Shown: positions 48,222-58,010, numbered from the stretch's first letter. The stretch is DNA of 64,000 nt from Paracoccaceae bacterium (GCA_012103375.1 WLWX01000001.1:1664501-1728500); one strand, 5' to 3'. Program-made: numbers and translations. The notes: a model not told the origin generated them from the sequence alone.

Positions 48222-49266
48222 AGCATGGTCCATTTAATCTGCAACATATCCGGCAGCCTTGAAGAGGTTTCTGCATTCTTCTGGTGGAAAGAGGTCGCAG
48301 GTTTGTGCGACGGATTGGAACAGCGCGTCGAAGGTACGTGCTTTCAGCCGTCGCAGATGTGCTTTGAGCTTGGCGTATGCCATTTCGATAGGGTTCAGGT
48401 CGGGGCTGTAGGGCGGCAGGAAGAGGAGCCAGCTTCCCTGCGCTTTCAGGATGGCCTGTGCCTTTGCGGATTTGTGAGACGACAGGTTGTCAGCGATCAC
48501 GACGTCACCTGGCTGCAAGGTCGGAACCAATTGGGTTTCAATGTATATGTCGAAGGCGGCGCGGTTCATGGGGCCGTCCAGAACCCAGGGTGCGCTGAGT
48601 TCATCCATCCGCAGCCCGGCGATGAAGGTTTGCGTGCGCCAGTGGCCGAAGGGCGCGTCCGCCTCAAGCCGAGTCCCCCGGAGGGATCGGCCCCGCAGGC
48701 GTGTCATCTTGGTGGTGACGGCGGTTTCGTCGATAAACACCAGCCTATGCGGCTCACGGCGCATCCTCGGCATCCGACGCCGCCACTCGTATCGCGCGGC
48801 GCGAACCCGTTTGCGCAGCCTTTCCGTTGCGATCAGCTATTTTTTTATATGTGAACCCAAGGCGATGAAGCAAGTGACGTGAGAGCATCGCCGGTGTGGC
48901 GATTAGGTCATGCTCCTGCTTCAACGCTTCGGCCAGCTCCGGCATGGTGATGTCCGGTTCAGCTTGCACGCGTAATTTCAACCACTCGGACGCCGCGTCC
49001 AACTTGCTGCGTCGAGGCCGTCCTTGAGGCGCAGCTTTCACGCCGCCGGTTCGCCTTTTGCGCTGCATGATCCGCACCGCGCTCGCGACCGATATCCGCA
49101 AACGCCGGGCCGCCTCATGGCAGGAAAGTCCTTCATCTACCAGCGCGACGACGCGCTCTCGAATGTCCAAAGACAGTGATTTCCCCATGATCCACCTCCA
49201 CATTCGGTGAATCACAAAATCAGACCTCTGGGAATCCCATCGATTCAGATTTCAAGGACGGCGCTC
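48221..49266 (-). mobile_element. IS630-family insertion sequence, type B
   Basis: 1046 bp, bounded by TA at 48219-48220 and 49267-49268. Imperfect terminal repeats begin GAGCATGGTCC (left) and GAGCGCCGTCC (right reversed). The transposase differs clearly from copy A and C, so it is a second IS630 type. It sits in the stop codon of the alanine symporter gene. A 25-base sequence nearly identical to its left end occurs at 56371. Confidence 0.9.
48234..49188 (-). CDS. IS630-family transposase made by -1 frameshifting (type B)
   Basis: OrfA from ATG 49188 (GGAGG upstream) has helix-turn-helix segments (VVALVDEGLSCHEAARRLRISVASAVRIMQRKRR). OrfB has the DDE core (LVFIDETAVTTKMTRLRG, DVVIADNLSSHKS, LFLPPYSPDLNPIEMAYAKLKAHLRR). 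They join at an A7 run (T7 at 48840-48846 on the + strand) after GFTYKK. Both frames look undamaged. Confidence 0.88.
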
Positions 49267-49318
49267 TAACGACACCGGCCCGGTCTCAGGGCGGCATCGG
49301 GGCGGCATCAGCACAGTA

Positions 49319-50152
49319 TCAATACGGCCCGTCGCCCTGCCAGATGCCGAAGTTCTTGCGGAAATGTTCGATACAGGCGGTGTCTGCCTCTAACCGCCCG
49401 TGATCCTGATGCACCATTTTGGCCAGCCCGTCCTGATGGTGCGCGCCGTAAGGCCGCCCCCAAAGCGGTGGCGCGGTCATCAGCCAGATCGGTACGTTGT
49501 TGCGGGTCATCTGGCCGGACAGCCAGGGGTCATCGACGGTCCAAAGAACCTCGGGAATGTCGAAGGTTTCGGGCGGGATAAACTCTGGCCGGATCATCGC
49601 GCCGCGATACCCCTCCAGCACATCCACATAGCCGTCAACGATATAGGGTTTCGGCTTGATCGTGGTCAGCGTCAGCAACCGGAACATGCGGTATCCGACG
49701 CCCTTGTGGCGCGCCAGCGCGCGTGGCTGCATGCGGTTTTCCAGCCGGTACCGCGCCCCTGGCGGACGCGTGTCCAGATCGTAGCCCTTTTCGACAATGC
49801 ATGCGTCGGGCCGGGCACGTCGGGCATCCAGAAAATACTGCGCCCAGTCCGGTGCATAGGGCTGATCGTCGTCACAAAACAGGATCTCGACATCTTGCCC
49901 GGAAAAATCCCGAACCGCCGGAAGCACTTTGGTCGCGGGCCCGAAATCCTCGTCCGTCATGCACAGTGTCACGCCGTCCGGCAGGTCCGGCAGATCGGTC
50001 GCCGGGTCAAAGTCGAACCGGCGATAGCGGCGCGGAATATACAGCCGCACCTCGGCCACATCGGCCCGCTGCGCCACCAGATCGCGCAACGTCGGAGCGA
50101 TCTGGTGCATCCGCGGCGGGATGGTCGTCAGGGATATGATCAGATCGGACAT
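49319..50152 (-). CDS. Putative glycosyltransferase (GT-A-like)
   Basis: 277 aa. An N-terminal LIISLTTIPPRMHQIAPTLRDL segment and ILFCDDDQPYAPDWAQYFL (DDD, a DxD-like nucleotide-sugar and metal motif) are typical of small glycosyltransferases that build surface glycans. I cannot assign the sugar or acceptor. No membrane segments. It precedes the damaged sat-cysC gene's end by 16 bases on the same strand. Confidence 0.65.
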   Translation of the reverse strand: MSDLIISLTTIPPRMHQIAPTLRDLVAQRADVAEVRLYIPRRYRRFDFDPATDLPDLPDGVTLCMTDEDFGPATKVLPAVRDFSGQDVEILFCDDDQPYAPDWAQYFLDARRARPDACIVEKGYDLDTRPPGARYRLENRMQPRALARHKGVGYRMFRLLTLTTIKPKPYIVDGYVDVLEGYRGAMIRPEFIPPETFDIPEVLWTVDDPWLSGQMTRNNVPIWLMTAPPLWGRPYGAHHQDGLAKMVHQDHGRLEADTACIEHFRKNFGIWQGDGPY

Positions 50153-50168
50153 GTGCCACAATCGCGCG

Positions 50169-51807
50169 TCAGTTCGCCGCGATCAATCCCATGCCTTCCA
50201 GCTTCAGCAAAACCTGCTGGGCGCAGTAATCAACCTCGACATTTTCAGTATCGACGACCAGTTCGGCATGTTCCGGCACATCGTATGGGTCCGAGATGCC
50301 GGTGAATTCCTTGATCTTGCCCTCACGCGCCAGACGGTACAGGCCCTTGCGATCCCGCCGCTCGCATTCCTCCAGCGAGGTTGAGACATGCACCTCGATA
50401 AAGGCGCCGAATGTCTCGATCTCTTCGCGCACGGCGCGCCGGGTGGTGGCATAGGGGGCGATCGGCGCGCAGATCGCGATGCCGCCGTTCTTGGTGATTT
50501 CCGAGGCGACATAGCCGATGCGGCGGATGTTCAGATCGCGGTGCTCTTTGGAAAAGCCGAGTTCCGAGCTGAGGTTCTTGCGCACAATATCCCCATCCAG
50601 CAACGTCACCGGCCGGTCGCCCATCTCCATCAGCTTGACCATCAGCGCGTTCGCGATGGTGGATTTGCCAGACCCGGACAGGCCGGTGAAGAACACGGTG
50701 AACCCCTGTTTGGACCGTGCGGGCCGGGTGCGGCGCAGCTCGGCCACGACTTCGGGGAAGCTGAACCAGTCGGGAATCTCCAGCCCTTCGAACAGGCGGC
50801 GGCGCAGTTCTGTGCCCGAGATATTCAGGACGGTATCCCCTTCGGCCACTTCATCGGCAGGCTGATATTCGGCGCGCTCCTGGACATAGACCATGTGTTT
50901 GAAGTCGACCATTTCGATGCCCATCTCGTCCTGGTGCTGCTTGAACAGCTCCTGCGCGTCATAGGGGCCGTAAAAATCCTCACCCTTCGAATTCTTGCCG
51001 GGCCCGGCGTGATCGCGCCCGACAATCAGATGGGTGCAGCCGTGGTTCTTGCGGATCAGCCCGTGCCAGACCGCTTCGCGTGGGCCAGCCATGCGCATCG
51101 CAAGGTTCAGCAAGCTCATGCTGGTGGTGGCAGAGGGGTACTGGTCCAGCACCGCCTCGTAACAGCGCACGCGGGTGAAATGGTCGATGTCGCCCGGTTT
51201 CGTCATGCCGACGACCGGATGGATCAGCAGGTTCGCCTGGGCCTCCCGCGCGGCGCCAGCCCATTTTGCGGAAATAGGCGCGCATCTCGTTCGGGGTGTC
51301 GCGGCGGGCGCGGAAATCGTAATGCGTCGGCGGCTGGATACCCGTGATCGGCCCGCCCAGATACACCGGCCCGGCGGTGTTGTGCAGATAGTTGACCGCC
51401 GGATGCGCCGCATCATCGGCGCCGAAAACCTGGTCCGCCTCAAGCGATTTGTCCGGGCTCCATTTGTCAGTGACCGACATGGTGCCCAGGATCACACCTT
51501 CCTGATCGCGCAGGGCGATGTCCTGGCCTTCCGCTATGGAATCGGCGAATTCCTGACTGACATCCAGCGTGATCGGCATCGGCCAGAGCGTCCCATCGGC
51601 CAGCCGCATGGTGCTAACGACGCTGTCGTAATCTTCGCGCCCCAGAAACCCCTTCAGCGGGTTGAACCCGCCATTCATCAGCAACTCCAGATCACAAATC
51701 TGGCGCGGGCTCAGATCCCAGGAGGGCAAGTCGCCCGCGTCGATTTTCAGCTTCTGGGCAGAATCGTAGGAGACATAAAGCTCTGGGATCGGGGCAAGGA
51801 CTTGCAT
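50169..51807 (-). pseudogene. Bifunctional ATP sulfurylase / APS kinase with internal deletion
   Basis: Sulfate activation enzyme. The N-terminal part (51807 to about 51260) has NGGFNPLKGFLGREDYDSVV and NEMRAYFRKMGW. At about 51255 the frame shifts; the continuation begins AAREAQANLLIHPVVGMTKPGDIDHFTRVRCYEAVLDQYP and ends with a complete APS kinase (FTGLSGSGKSTIANAL, LDGDIVRKNLSSELGFSKEHRD). Between MGW and AAREAQANLL the usual QTRNPxHRAHxxLT block, the ATP sulfurylase catalytic motif of about 20 residues, is missing, and the deletion is not a multiple of three. Sulfurylase activity is lost; the APS kinase would need a separate start. Confidence 0.88.
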
Positions 51808-52009
51808 GACATGATTTCCAGTCGGAACGGGGCAGGGATGTGGGTGTTTCGGCGGGGTGCTATCCTTTCCGCCAGTACCATTACAACCGCTTGTTTCATA
51901 AAATGCGCGATCCTACGGGGTGGCCCGGACAGCCAATCGGAAATGCCCACTGGCCAAGGTGTATTCTCAAAGGCTAAATATCTGCGAATCTTGGGGGTTT
52001 GTACTGGCC

Positions 52010-52552
52010 GTGAATACGACTGCAGACATTGAAAACCTGTTGTCCCGCCTGGCGCTGGGCGACCGCAAGGCGCTTTCGCAGCTCTATGACAAGACATCTG
52101 CGAAACTATTTGGGGTGTGCTTGCGTGTCTTGAATGATCGGGCAGCGGCAGAAGACGCCCTGCAAGACACGTTCGTGAAGGTTTGGAAGCGGGCGGACAG
52201 ATATGCGGCCAACGGGCTTAGCCCGATGACCTGGCTGATCACGATTGCCAGGAATACGGCAATCGACAGCCTGCGCCGTCGCAAGACAGCGGGCGAGGAT
52301 CTGTCCGAGGCTGACGCAGTGCCATCTGCCGGCCCAACACCCGAAGCCGCCGCCATCGCCAGTTCCGAGGCCGCGCGCATCGGGGCCTGCATGGACACGC
52401 TGGAGCCTGATCGGCGCGCCGCAGTGCGGGGCGCATATCTGGAAGGTTACACCTACGCCGATCTGGCGAAGGCCCATGACGTTCCGCTGAACACGATGCG
52501 CACCTGGCTTCGCAGGTCGCTTGAGAAGTTGCGAGAGTGCTTGAGTAAATGA
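52010..52552 (+). CDS. ECF RNA polymerase sigma factor
   Basis: 180 aa. Region 2 (YDKTSAKLFGVCLRVLNDRAAAEDALQDTFVKVWKRADRY), region 4 with HTH (AYLEGYTYADLAKAHDVPLNTMRTWLRRSLEKLREC). SigK/RskA-type group, paired with its anti-sigma gene by an ATGA overlap. The start is uncertain: GTG 52010 is preferred; the frame is open upstream to 51920. Probably controls envelope, oxidative or light stress genes. Confidence 0.88.
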   Translation: MNTTADIENLLSRLALGDRKALSQLYDKTSAKLFGVCLRVLNDRAAAEDALQDTFVKVWKRADRYAANGLSPMTWLITIARNTAIDSLRRRKTAGEDLSEADAVPSAGPTPEAAAIASSEAARIGACMDTLEPDRRAAVRGAYLEGYTYADLAKAHDVPLNTMRTWLRRSLEKLRECLSK

Positions 52553-53271
52553 GCGTTGAGACCAAAAAAGAACGCGACGGGGCCATGCACGCAGCCGAAT
52601 ATGTGCTGCACCTGATGCCATCGGCGGACCGCAAGGATTTCGAGGCGACAATCGCCTGGGATCCCGAGGTGCGCGCCGAGGTGACGTTCTGGACAGAACA
52701 TTTCGCATCGCTCGCGGATGAAGTTGCGCCCGTCACGCCGCCCGCCGGTCTGAAACGCGCCATCGAGGGTGAGTTGTTCGCAGATGTCGGCCACGCATCG
52801 ACGCTGATGTCAAAACTGCGCCTCTGGCAGGCCGCCGCCATCGGCATGGCCGCTGTTGCGGCGGCTGCGGCGTTCGTGGCGTTTTCACCAATGCTCACCG
52901 CACCCGGCGTTGGCCCCGGCGCGCCGGCCGTCACAGCGGAAATCCTGACCGCAGATATCGCTGCAAGCGATGCCTCGCTGCGCGTCATCGCCGTCTATCA
53001 ACCGGGCAGCGGAGCGCTGAAACTGAACCGCACAGCAGGCGCCGCACCCAGCCAGCGCGACTTGGAGCTTTGGGCCATCATCGGCGACAACGCCCCGGTC
53101 TCCCTCGGGGTGCTGCCCGCAGACGATCAGGTTGTGATCGCCGTCCCGGAAGACCTGCGCGCAGATATCACCATGGCGACGCTGGCCATCAGCGAAGAAC
53201 CACTTGGCGGGTCACCAACCGGCGCACCAACCGGCGCCGTCCTGGCCGCTGGGGCGCTTGCGACGTTCTAA
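52549..53271 (+). CDS. Anti-sigma factor, RskA-like
   Basis: 240 aa. Cytoplasmic anti-sigma domain at the N-terminus (HAAEYVLHLMPSADRKDFEA), one membrane helix at about 90-110 (LWQAAAIGMAAVAAAAAFVAF), and a periplasmic RskA C-terminal domain (LELWAIIGDNAPVSLGVLP). It should hold the ECF sigma encoded just upstream at the membrane. Translation is coupled by the ATGA overlap. Confidence 0.87.
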   Translation: MSVETKKERDGAMHAAEYVLHLMPSADRKDFEATIAWDPEVRAEVTFWTEHFASLADEVAPVTPPAGLKRAIEGELFADVGHASTLMSKLRLWQAAAIGMAAVAAAAAFVAFSPMLTAPGVGPGAPAVTAEILTADIAASDASLRVIAVYQPGSGALKLNRTAGAAPSQRDLELWAIIGDNAPVSLGVLPADDQVVIAVPEDLRADITMATLAISEEPLGGSPTGAPTGAVLAAGALATF

Positions 53272-53319
53272 AATTTTGGCCCAAGGAAGTCGTGGTCATT
53301 TAGGGCGATGCCGTGTCCG

Positions 53320-54453
53320 TCACGCGTCAGACTTGTCCTTGCGAAACTTCGCTTCGCTTCGCGCCTCTTTGCGGATTTTGCGTGCCCTGTGAAAGCCGCG
53401 TAATCGAGTCCGCAAACCAAGGGTTCGCATTTCGAACCCCGGATCAACGGCCAGCATCGCGCGCCGGAACAGCATTTCAGGGATACTGCCACGGCATCCG
53501 GGTTCGGGCCACAACGACCTTTCAGATCGGATCAGGCGCGCCGTTTTGCAAAGCACTACGTCGGGGTTTGCTGCGCAGACATCCTTCACCAATGCCGCAA
53601 ACCTGTGCATCAGATTGTACTTGGTGAACACCATCGCGCGCGCTGCCGCGATTGCATCCAGGCGCTGTGACCAAAGATCGGATTGCTGCGCCGCGATGAT
53701 CCGGTCAATGGCTGCGTCGGGATTGGTAATGTCGATCGAGACGACACATTCCGCCGGCAATTCATCGCCGACATTGCTGCAACCCGAATGAAACGGCAGC
53801 GCCCAGCACAGCAGCGGATCGGCCAGTTTTTCGGTCCAGGTGAATGGCCCGCCGGCATTCTCAAGTGCGATATGATATTTGTGTCCCAGAAGGGCATCTT
53901 TCTTGTCATCTATCGAATTGACGCCCCTGCCATAGAGTCGGATCCGATCCGGGATGCGGTGCTGCAACCGCTCGATAAACGCCAGCCGTGCGCGATGGTA
54001 CGGCGTGTCCGCCTTGGTGCTGGTCACAATCGATATCAAGTCATCCTTCCGCGGGCTTTCCGACAAGTTTCGAAACCAATCAAGATCCAGCGAATCCGAT
54101 GCTGACGCGAAATTCAGCCCGACAAACGGCGGCGCACATGCGCTGGCCTGAACCTTGCGGGTTTGAAGCGGTTTTTCGGTCGTGGTATGCGCGAGGCCAA
54201 ACTGATCGAGGAAAACGGCACTGTAGGGATGAATGTCGTCGGGCTCTCCTGCGAAGAAGATGGTCCGGGAATTCGGCAGTCGTGTTTGGATGGAAAATGA
54301 TGCGCGATTGTAGACCAGCAGCGCATCAATGTCTTCGGGTACGTCGAACCCGAAACTGAACGTAACACCGTCAACAGTGTCCGAGCCGCCGGATACCAAT
54401 CTCAGCAGGTTTTGGGGTTGAATTTTCGTGAAGATATGGGCGCGAAGCGTCAT
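53320..54453 (-). CDS. Glycosyltransferase family 10 (fucosyltransferase-like)
   Basis: 377 aa. The GT10 donor-binding motif is visible as YHIALENAGGPFTWTEKLADPLLCWALPFHSGCSNVGDELP (ALEN...TEK...). Enzymes of this family transfer fucose or a related sugar to surface glycans. The N-terminal half is divergent. The ATG overlaps the trxB stop by four bases, an unusual pairing. A very basic C-terminus may bind membrane. Confidence 0.78.
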   Translation of the reverse strand: MTLRAHIFTKIQPQNLLRLVSGGSDTVDGVTFSFGFDVPEDIDALLVYNRASFSIQTRLPNSRTIFFAGEPDDIHPYSAVFLDQFGLAHTTTEKPLQTRKVQASACAPPFVGLNFASASDSLDLDWFRNLSESPRKDDLISIVTSTKADTPYHRARLAFIERLQHRIPDRIRLYGRGVNSIDDKKDALLGHKYHIALENAGGPFTWTEKLADPLLCWALPFHSGCSNVGDELPAECVVSIDITNPDAAIDRIIAAQQSDLWSQRLDAIAAARAMVFTKYNLMHRFAALVKDVCAANPDVVLCKTARLIRSERSLWPEPGCRGSIPEMLFRRAMLAVDPGFEMRTLGLRTRLRGFHRARKIRKEARSEAKFRKDKSDA

Positions 54454-55418
54454 GCGACTTTGCTATCAGGGGTTTCCGCCTCCATCTCGGCCAGAAATTT
54501 CTCGGCTTCCAACGCGGCCATGCAGCCCATGCCGGCACTGGTGACGGCTTGACGATAGATGTGGTCGGTCAGGTCACCGGCGGCATAGACACCGGGGATT
54601 GATGTGGCCGTACTGTCGGGGGCCGTGACCACATAACCGCCCATATGCGTTTCCAGCTGGTCCTTGACCAATTCCGACGACGGCGCGTGGCCGATGGCGA
54701 TAAACACGCCTTTACAAGGTACTTCCGAGGTCTCTCCGGTTTTGACGTTCTTCACCCGCACAGCTTCGACGCCCAGGGGGTTTTCGGTGCCGATGACCTC
54801 CTCCAGCGTTGTGTCCCACAGGATTTCGACCTTGGGGTTCTTGAACAGGCGGTCTTGCAGGATCTTCTCGCTGCGCAGGCTGTCGCGCCGATGGATCAGG
54901 GTGACCTTGCTGGCGAAATTGGTCAGGAACAGCGCCTCTTCAACCGCCGTATTGCCGCCGCCGATTACCACGACGTCCTGCCCACGATAGAAGAACCCGT
55001 CGCAGGTGGCGCAAGCGGACACGCCGAACCCCTTGAACTTTTCCTCACTCTCCATACCCAGCCATTTTGCCTGGGCGCCGGTTGCCAGGATGACGGCATC
55101 CGCCGTCCAGACCGCACCGCTGTCAGCGACGGCGGTGAACGGACGTTTCGACAGGTCCAGCGAATTGATGTGGTCCGAGATAATCTCGGCCCCCGTGGCC
55201 TTGGCGTGTTCTTCCATCCGAACCATCAGGTCCGGTCCCATGACCATCGTGTCGCCCGGCCAGTTTTCCACCTCGGTCGTGATTGTCAGCTGACCGCCCG
55301 GCTGAATGCCCTGGAACAGAACCGGTTCCAGCATCGCGCGCGTTGCATAGACCGCCGCCGTATACCCCGCAGGGCCAGAGCCGATGATCATCACTTTGAC
55401 ATGGCGGTGTTCGGACAT
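54450..55418 (-). CDS. trxB: Thioredoxin reductase
   Basis: 322-aa FAD/NADPH enzyme reducing thioredoxin. FAD motif IIGSGPAGYTAAVYATRA, redox-active CATCDG, NADPH motif VVIGGGNTAVEEALFL, and C-terminal GVYAAGDLTDHIYRQAVTSAGMGCMAALEAE. ATG 55418 begins the protein immediately before the FAD domain; the longer frame upstream is not family-like. Divergent from an Lrp-type gene. Confidence 0.95.
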   Translation of the reverse strand: MSEHRHVKVMIIGSGPAGYTAAVYATRAMLEPVLFQGIQPGGQLTITTEVENWPGDTMVMGPDLMVRMEEHAKATGAEIISDHINSLDLSKRPFTAVADSGAVWTADAVILATGAQAKWLGMESEEKFKGFGVSACATCDGFFYRGQDVVVIGGGNTAVEEALFLTNFASKVTLIHRRDSLRSEKILQDRLFKNPKVEILWDTTLEEVIGTENPLGVEAVRVKNVKTGETSEVPCKGVFIAIGHAPSSELVKDQLETHMGGYVVTAPDSTATSIPGVYAAGDLTDHIYRQAVTSAGMGCMAALEAEKFLAEMEAETPDSKVA

Positions 55419-55626
55419 GGTTTCCCCCGGGAATCGATCTGAAATACCGCCCCGATATAGGCGTCCGGGGTGGGCGGGGAAAGGCCGCAAGGATCACCGG
55501 CCCGCAAATTATCCGTGAGCGGTCGCGCCGGTCCTTCGGACCACAACCCTAATATTCTTGCGTGATGTTGAAATATTATTGCTCAGGATGGTGCAATTGG
55601 CTAAGGTTCACAAAATCGGAGGGGCC

Positions 55627-56133
55627 ATGGCCGGACATAAACTGGATGAGATCGACCGTCAGATTCTGGCCGAGCTGCAGGCGGACGGTCGGATGACGAA
55701 CGTAGAGCTTGCCCGCCGCGTCGGCATCTCGGCGCCGCCTTGCCTGCGCCGGGTCCGCGCGCTTGAGGAGGCCGGATTCATCGTCGGCTATCACGCCGAT
55801 GTCGACGCCCGCTTGCTGGGCTTTGAAGTGCAGGTCTTTGCCATGGTCGGCCTGCAAAGCCAGGCCGAGGCTGACCTGAGCGCGTTCGAAAACCGCTGCC
55901 GTGGCTGGCCGCTGGTGCGCGAATGCCACATGCTGAACGGCGAAGTGGACTTTGTGCTGAAATGCGTCGCCCCGGACCTGAGCAGTTTCCAGAGTTTCCT
56001 GACCGAGGAGCTGACAACCGCCGACAACGTCGGCAGCGTCAAAACCTCGCTGGTGATCCGCGTCGCCAAAGACACGCCCGGGGTGCCATTCGATGTGCTG
56101 GAAACCCGCGTGGCGGCGGCTGAAACCAGCTAA
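55627..56133 (+). CDS. Lrp/AsnC-family regulator
   Basis: 168 aa: HTH (LDEIDRQILAELQADGRMTNVELARRVGISAPPCLRRVRALEEAG) and RAM domain (MLNGEVDFVLKCVAPDLSSFQSFL). ATG 55627 follows GGAGG. The trxB-Lrp divergent arrangement is common in Rhodobacteraceae. Effector not determinable. Confidence 0.88.
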   Translation: MAGHKLDEIDRQILAELQADGRMTNVELARRVGISAPPCLRRVRALEEAGFIVGYHADVDARLLGFEVQVFAMVGLQSQAEADLSAFENRCRGWPLVRECHMLNGEVDFVLKCVAPDLSSFQSFLTEELTTADNVGSVKTSLVIRVAKDTPGVPFDVLETRVAAAETS

Positions 56134-56370
56134 ATCGCCATCCCAAATATCTGAATCGCGAAAGAACTGATCTGCGCCCGGTGCGCGCCGCAGGCGCAGG
56201 GCGCACGCCAGACCGGCCCCACCGGTCAGGCGTCGGTTTGAGGTGGGCACAACCGGGATAGTTGACGGCTAACACGGCACCATAAATCATGCCTTTCCCC
56301 CGTTGCTGCGCCAGCCCGCCGGTCCGGCGCGCGCCCTGCTGAGGTTGGGCGTTCGACTTTGGGAATCGCT

Positions 56371-56395
56371 GCAGATTAAATGGACGATGCTCTAG
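56371..56395. repeat. Relic of an IS630 type B end
   Basis: These 25 bases match the reverse complement of 48218-48242, the left end of the IS630 type B element with its TA-containing flank, at 24 of 25 positions. No transposase sequence adjoins it. It is probably what remains of a related insertion or of a deletion between elements. Confidence 0.5.
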
Positions 56396-56529
56396 GGCCA
56401 CACTCCGGAAATCCCGGAGCGCCTGCCTGCAACAAGCAATGCGCAGTGCCGAAACCTCGGCACCGGCGCGGGCTTTGGCGCGTTGCGGCCCGGCCCCGGC
56501 CGTCGATAGCTGTCGCCAAAAACGCAACA

Positions 56530-56549
56530 GCCCCCGGATATCCGGGGGC
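56530..56549 (-). terminator. Terminator of tpa
   Basis: GCCCCCGGATATCCGGGGGC is a perfect 20-base palindrome, 51 bases beyond the tpa stop. On the minus strand it is followed by TGTTGCGTTTTTGG, moderately T-rich. It may work on both strands between convergent genes. Confidence 0.65.
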
Positions 56550-56599
56550 TGCCGCACGGGATCAGATCTGCATCGGACCTGACCAGATCATGCGCCGGC

Positions 56600-57919
56600 T
56601 TAGCGTGGCAGTTCGTCCATCGTTTTGCGGATCTTGCCGACAATCTCGTCGATATGCGCCTTTTCGGTGATGAACATCGGCGCCACGATTCCGTTGTCGC
56701 CGGTGAACTTTACATGACAGCCGTTCCAGAACAGCTTGGTCTGGGCCAGCACGCCCCGCACACCCGGTTTTGGATGCGGGAACATCTCGACATTGCCCAT
56801 CATGCCGATGGTGCGGATGTCGCGGACCAGTTCATGATCTTTCAGGCTCATCATAGCGTCTTCGAAATAGGGGGTCATGTCGCGCACGCGCTGGAACAGC
56901 CCCTCTTCCTCATAGATCGACAGCGCCGCCAGACCTGCCGCACAGGCCGCCGGGTGGCCCGAGTAGGTATAGCCGTGGAACAGCTCGATCCCGCCCATGG
57001 CGGCCTTGTCGGTCACCGTTTCATAGATCTCATCTTTCACCGCAACCGCGCCCATCGGGATCGACCCGTTGGTCAGCGCCTTGGCCATGGTCACGATATC
57101 CGGCGTCACCCCGAACACATCGGACGAGAAATTGCCCCCGATCCGGCCAAAGCCGCAGATCACGTCATCGAACACCAGCAGGATGCCATGCGCATCGCAA
57201 ATCTCGCGCAGGCGCTTGAGGTATCCTTCGGGCGGCGGCAGCACCCCGGTTGACCCCGCGACCGGTTCAACGAAGACGGCGGCAATCGTCTCACCCCCGT
57301 AGTTGTCGATGGCGCGCTGCAGATCCTCGGCGCGATCTGCCCCGCTCTTGCGGCAACCCGGCGTGAACAGCTCATCCTCGGTAAAGGTGTGACGCATGTG
57401 GACGATGTTGGGCATGGTTATCGGGAAGGCGCGGCGGTTGTTGACCAGACCCGACAGGCTGACGCCGCCGATGTTCACCCCGTGATACGCGCGTTCACGG
57501 CTGACGAACCGATGCCGCGCTTCGCCCTTGGCGGTCCAATAAGCCATGACGATCTTCATCGCCGTGTCCACGGCCTCCGAGCCCGAGTTCACGAAGAACA
57601 CATGATTGATCTCATCCGGGTGCAGGCGCGCGACCTTTTCAGCCAGCGCAAAACTCAGCGGGTGCGCCGAGCCAAAGGGCGACACGAAGGTCGCGTCCTG
57701 CATGGCGACATGCACAGCCTCGATGATCTTCGGATGGCAGTGACCGGCGGGCGAACAGAACAGCCCCGATGACCCGTCGATAACCTGGCCGCCCTTGTGA
57801 TCGGTCATATAGGTACCGGCCGAGCTGACGATCAGGCGCGGGTCCTGTTTGAAGCCGCGATTATCGGTGAACGGCATCCAGAATTCTTCAAGCGAATTGG
57901 TTTTTGCATCCAGCGCCAT
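56600..57919 (-). CDS. tpa: Class III aminotransferase, probably taurine:pyruvate aminotransferase
   Basis: 439-aa PLP enzyme. Motifs: FVNSGSEAVDTAMKIVMAYW, FDDVICGFGRIGGNF (PLP-binding Asp), VTMAKALTNGSIPMGAV (PLP Lys) and HGYTYSGHPAACAAGLAAL. Next to tauR and xsc, the most likely reaction is taurine + pyruvate to sulfoacetaldehyde + alanine, feeding Xsc; a beta-alanine:pyruvate aminotransferase is the alternative. ATG 57919 follows GGGAG by 8 bases. Paired TauR-type operators lie upstream in its promoter. Confidence 0.82.
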   Translation of the reverse strand: MALDAKTNSLEEFWMPFTDNRGFKQDPRLIVSSAGTYMTDHKGGQVIDGSSGLFCSPAGHCHPKIIEAVHVAMQDATFVSPFGSAHPLSFALAEKVARLHPDEINHVFFVNSGSEAVDTAMKIVMAYWTAKGEARHRFVSRERAYHGVNIGGVSLSGLVNNRRAFPITMPNIVHMRHTFTEDELFTPGCRKSGADRAEDLQRAIDNYGGETIAAVFVEPVAGSTGVLPPPEGYLKRLREICDAHGILLVFDDVICGFGRIGGNFSSDVFGVTPDIVTMAKALTNGSIPMGAVAVKDEIYETVTDKAAMGGIELFHGYTYSGHPAACAAGLAALSIYEEEGLFQRVRDMTPYFEDAMMSLKDHELVRDIRTIGMMGNVEMFPHPKPGVRGVLAQTKLFWNGCHVKFTGDNGIVAPMFITEKAHIDEIVGKIRKTMDELPR

Positions 57920-57976
57920 AACGGTCACTCCCATAGAATCATCTGCCCGAACCCTACGCCTGCGGACCGCTTTCCT

Positions 57977-58009
57977 TTACATCCAGTTCCAGTGTCTGGA
58001 TAAGTCCAG
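57977..58009 (-). promoter_or_regulatory. TauR direct-repeat operator in the tpa promoter
   Basis: Read on the minus strand: CTGGACTTAT (58009-58000), 13 bases, CTGGATGTAA (57986-57977). The two repeats are in the same orientation with start-to-start spacing of 23 bases, two helical turns. The CTGGAC-type half-site agrees with what I recall for R. capsulatus TauR. The operator abuts the tauR ATG, so TauR probably also controls itself. Confidence 0.7.
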
Positions 58010-58010
58010 A

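Larger units (their letters stand above)
56134..56599. other. Intergenic region with repeats and an IS remnant
   Basis: 466 bases between the convergent Lrp and tpa genes. No credible ORF. It contains a GC hairpin around 56181-56213, a 25-base relic of an IS630 end at 56371 and a tpa terminator at 56530. The rest is unrecognised and may be decayed sequence. Confidence 0.5.
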
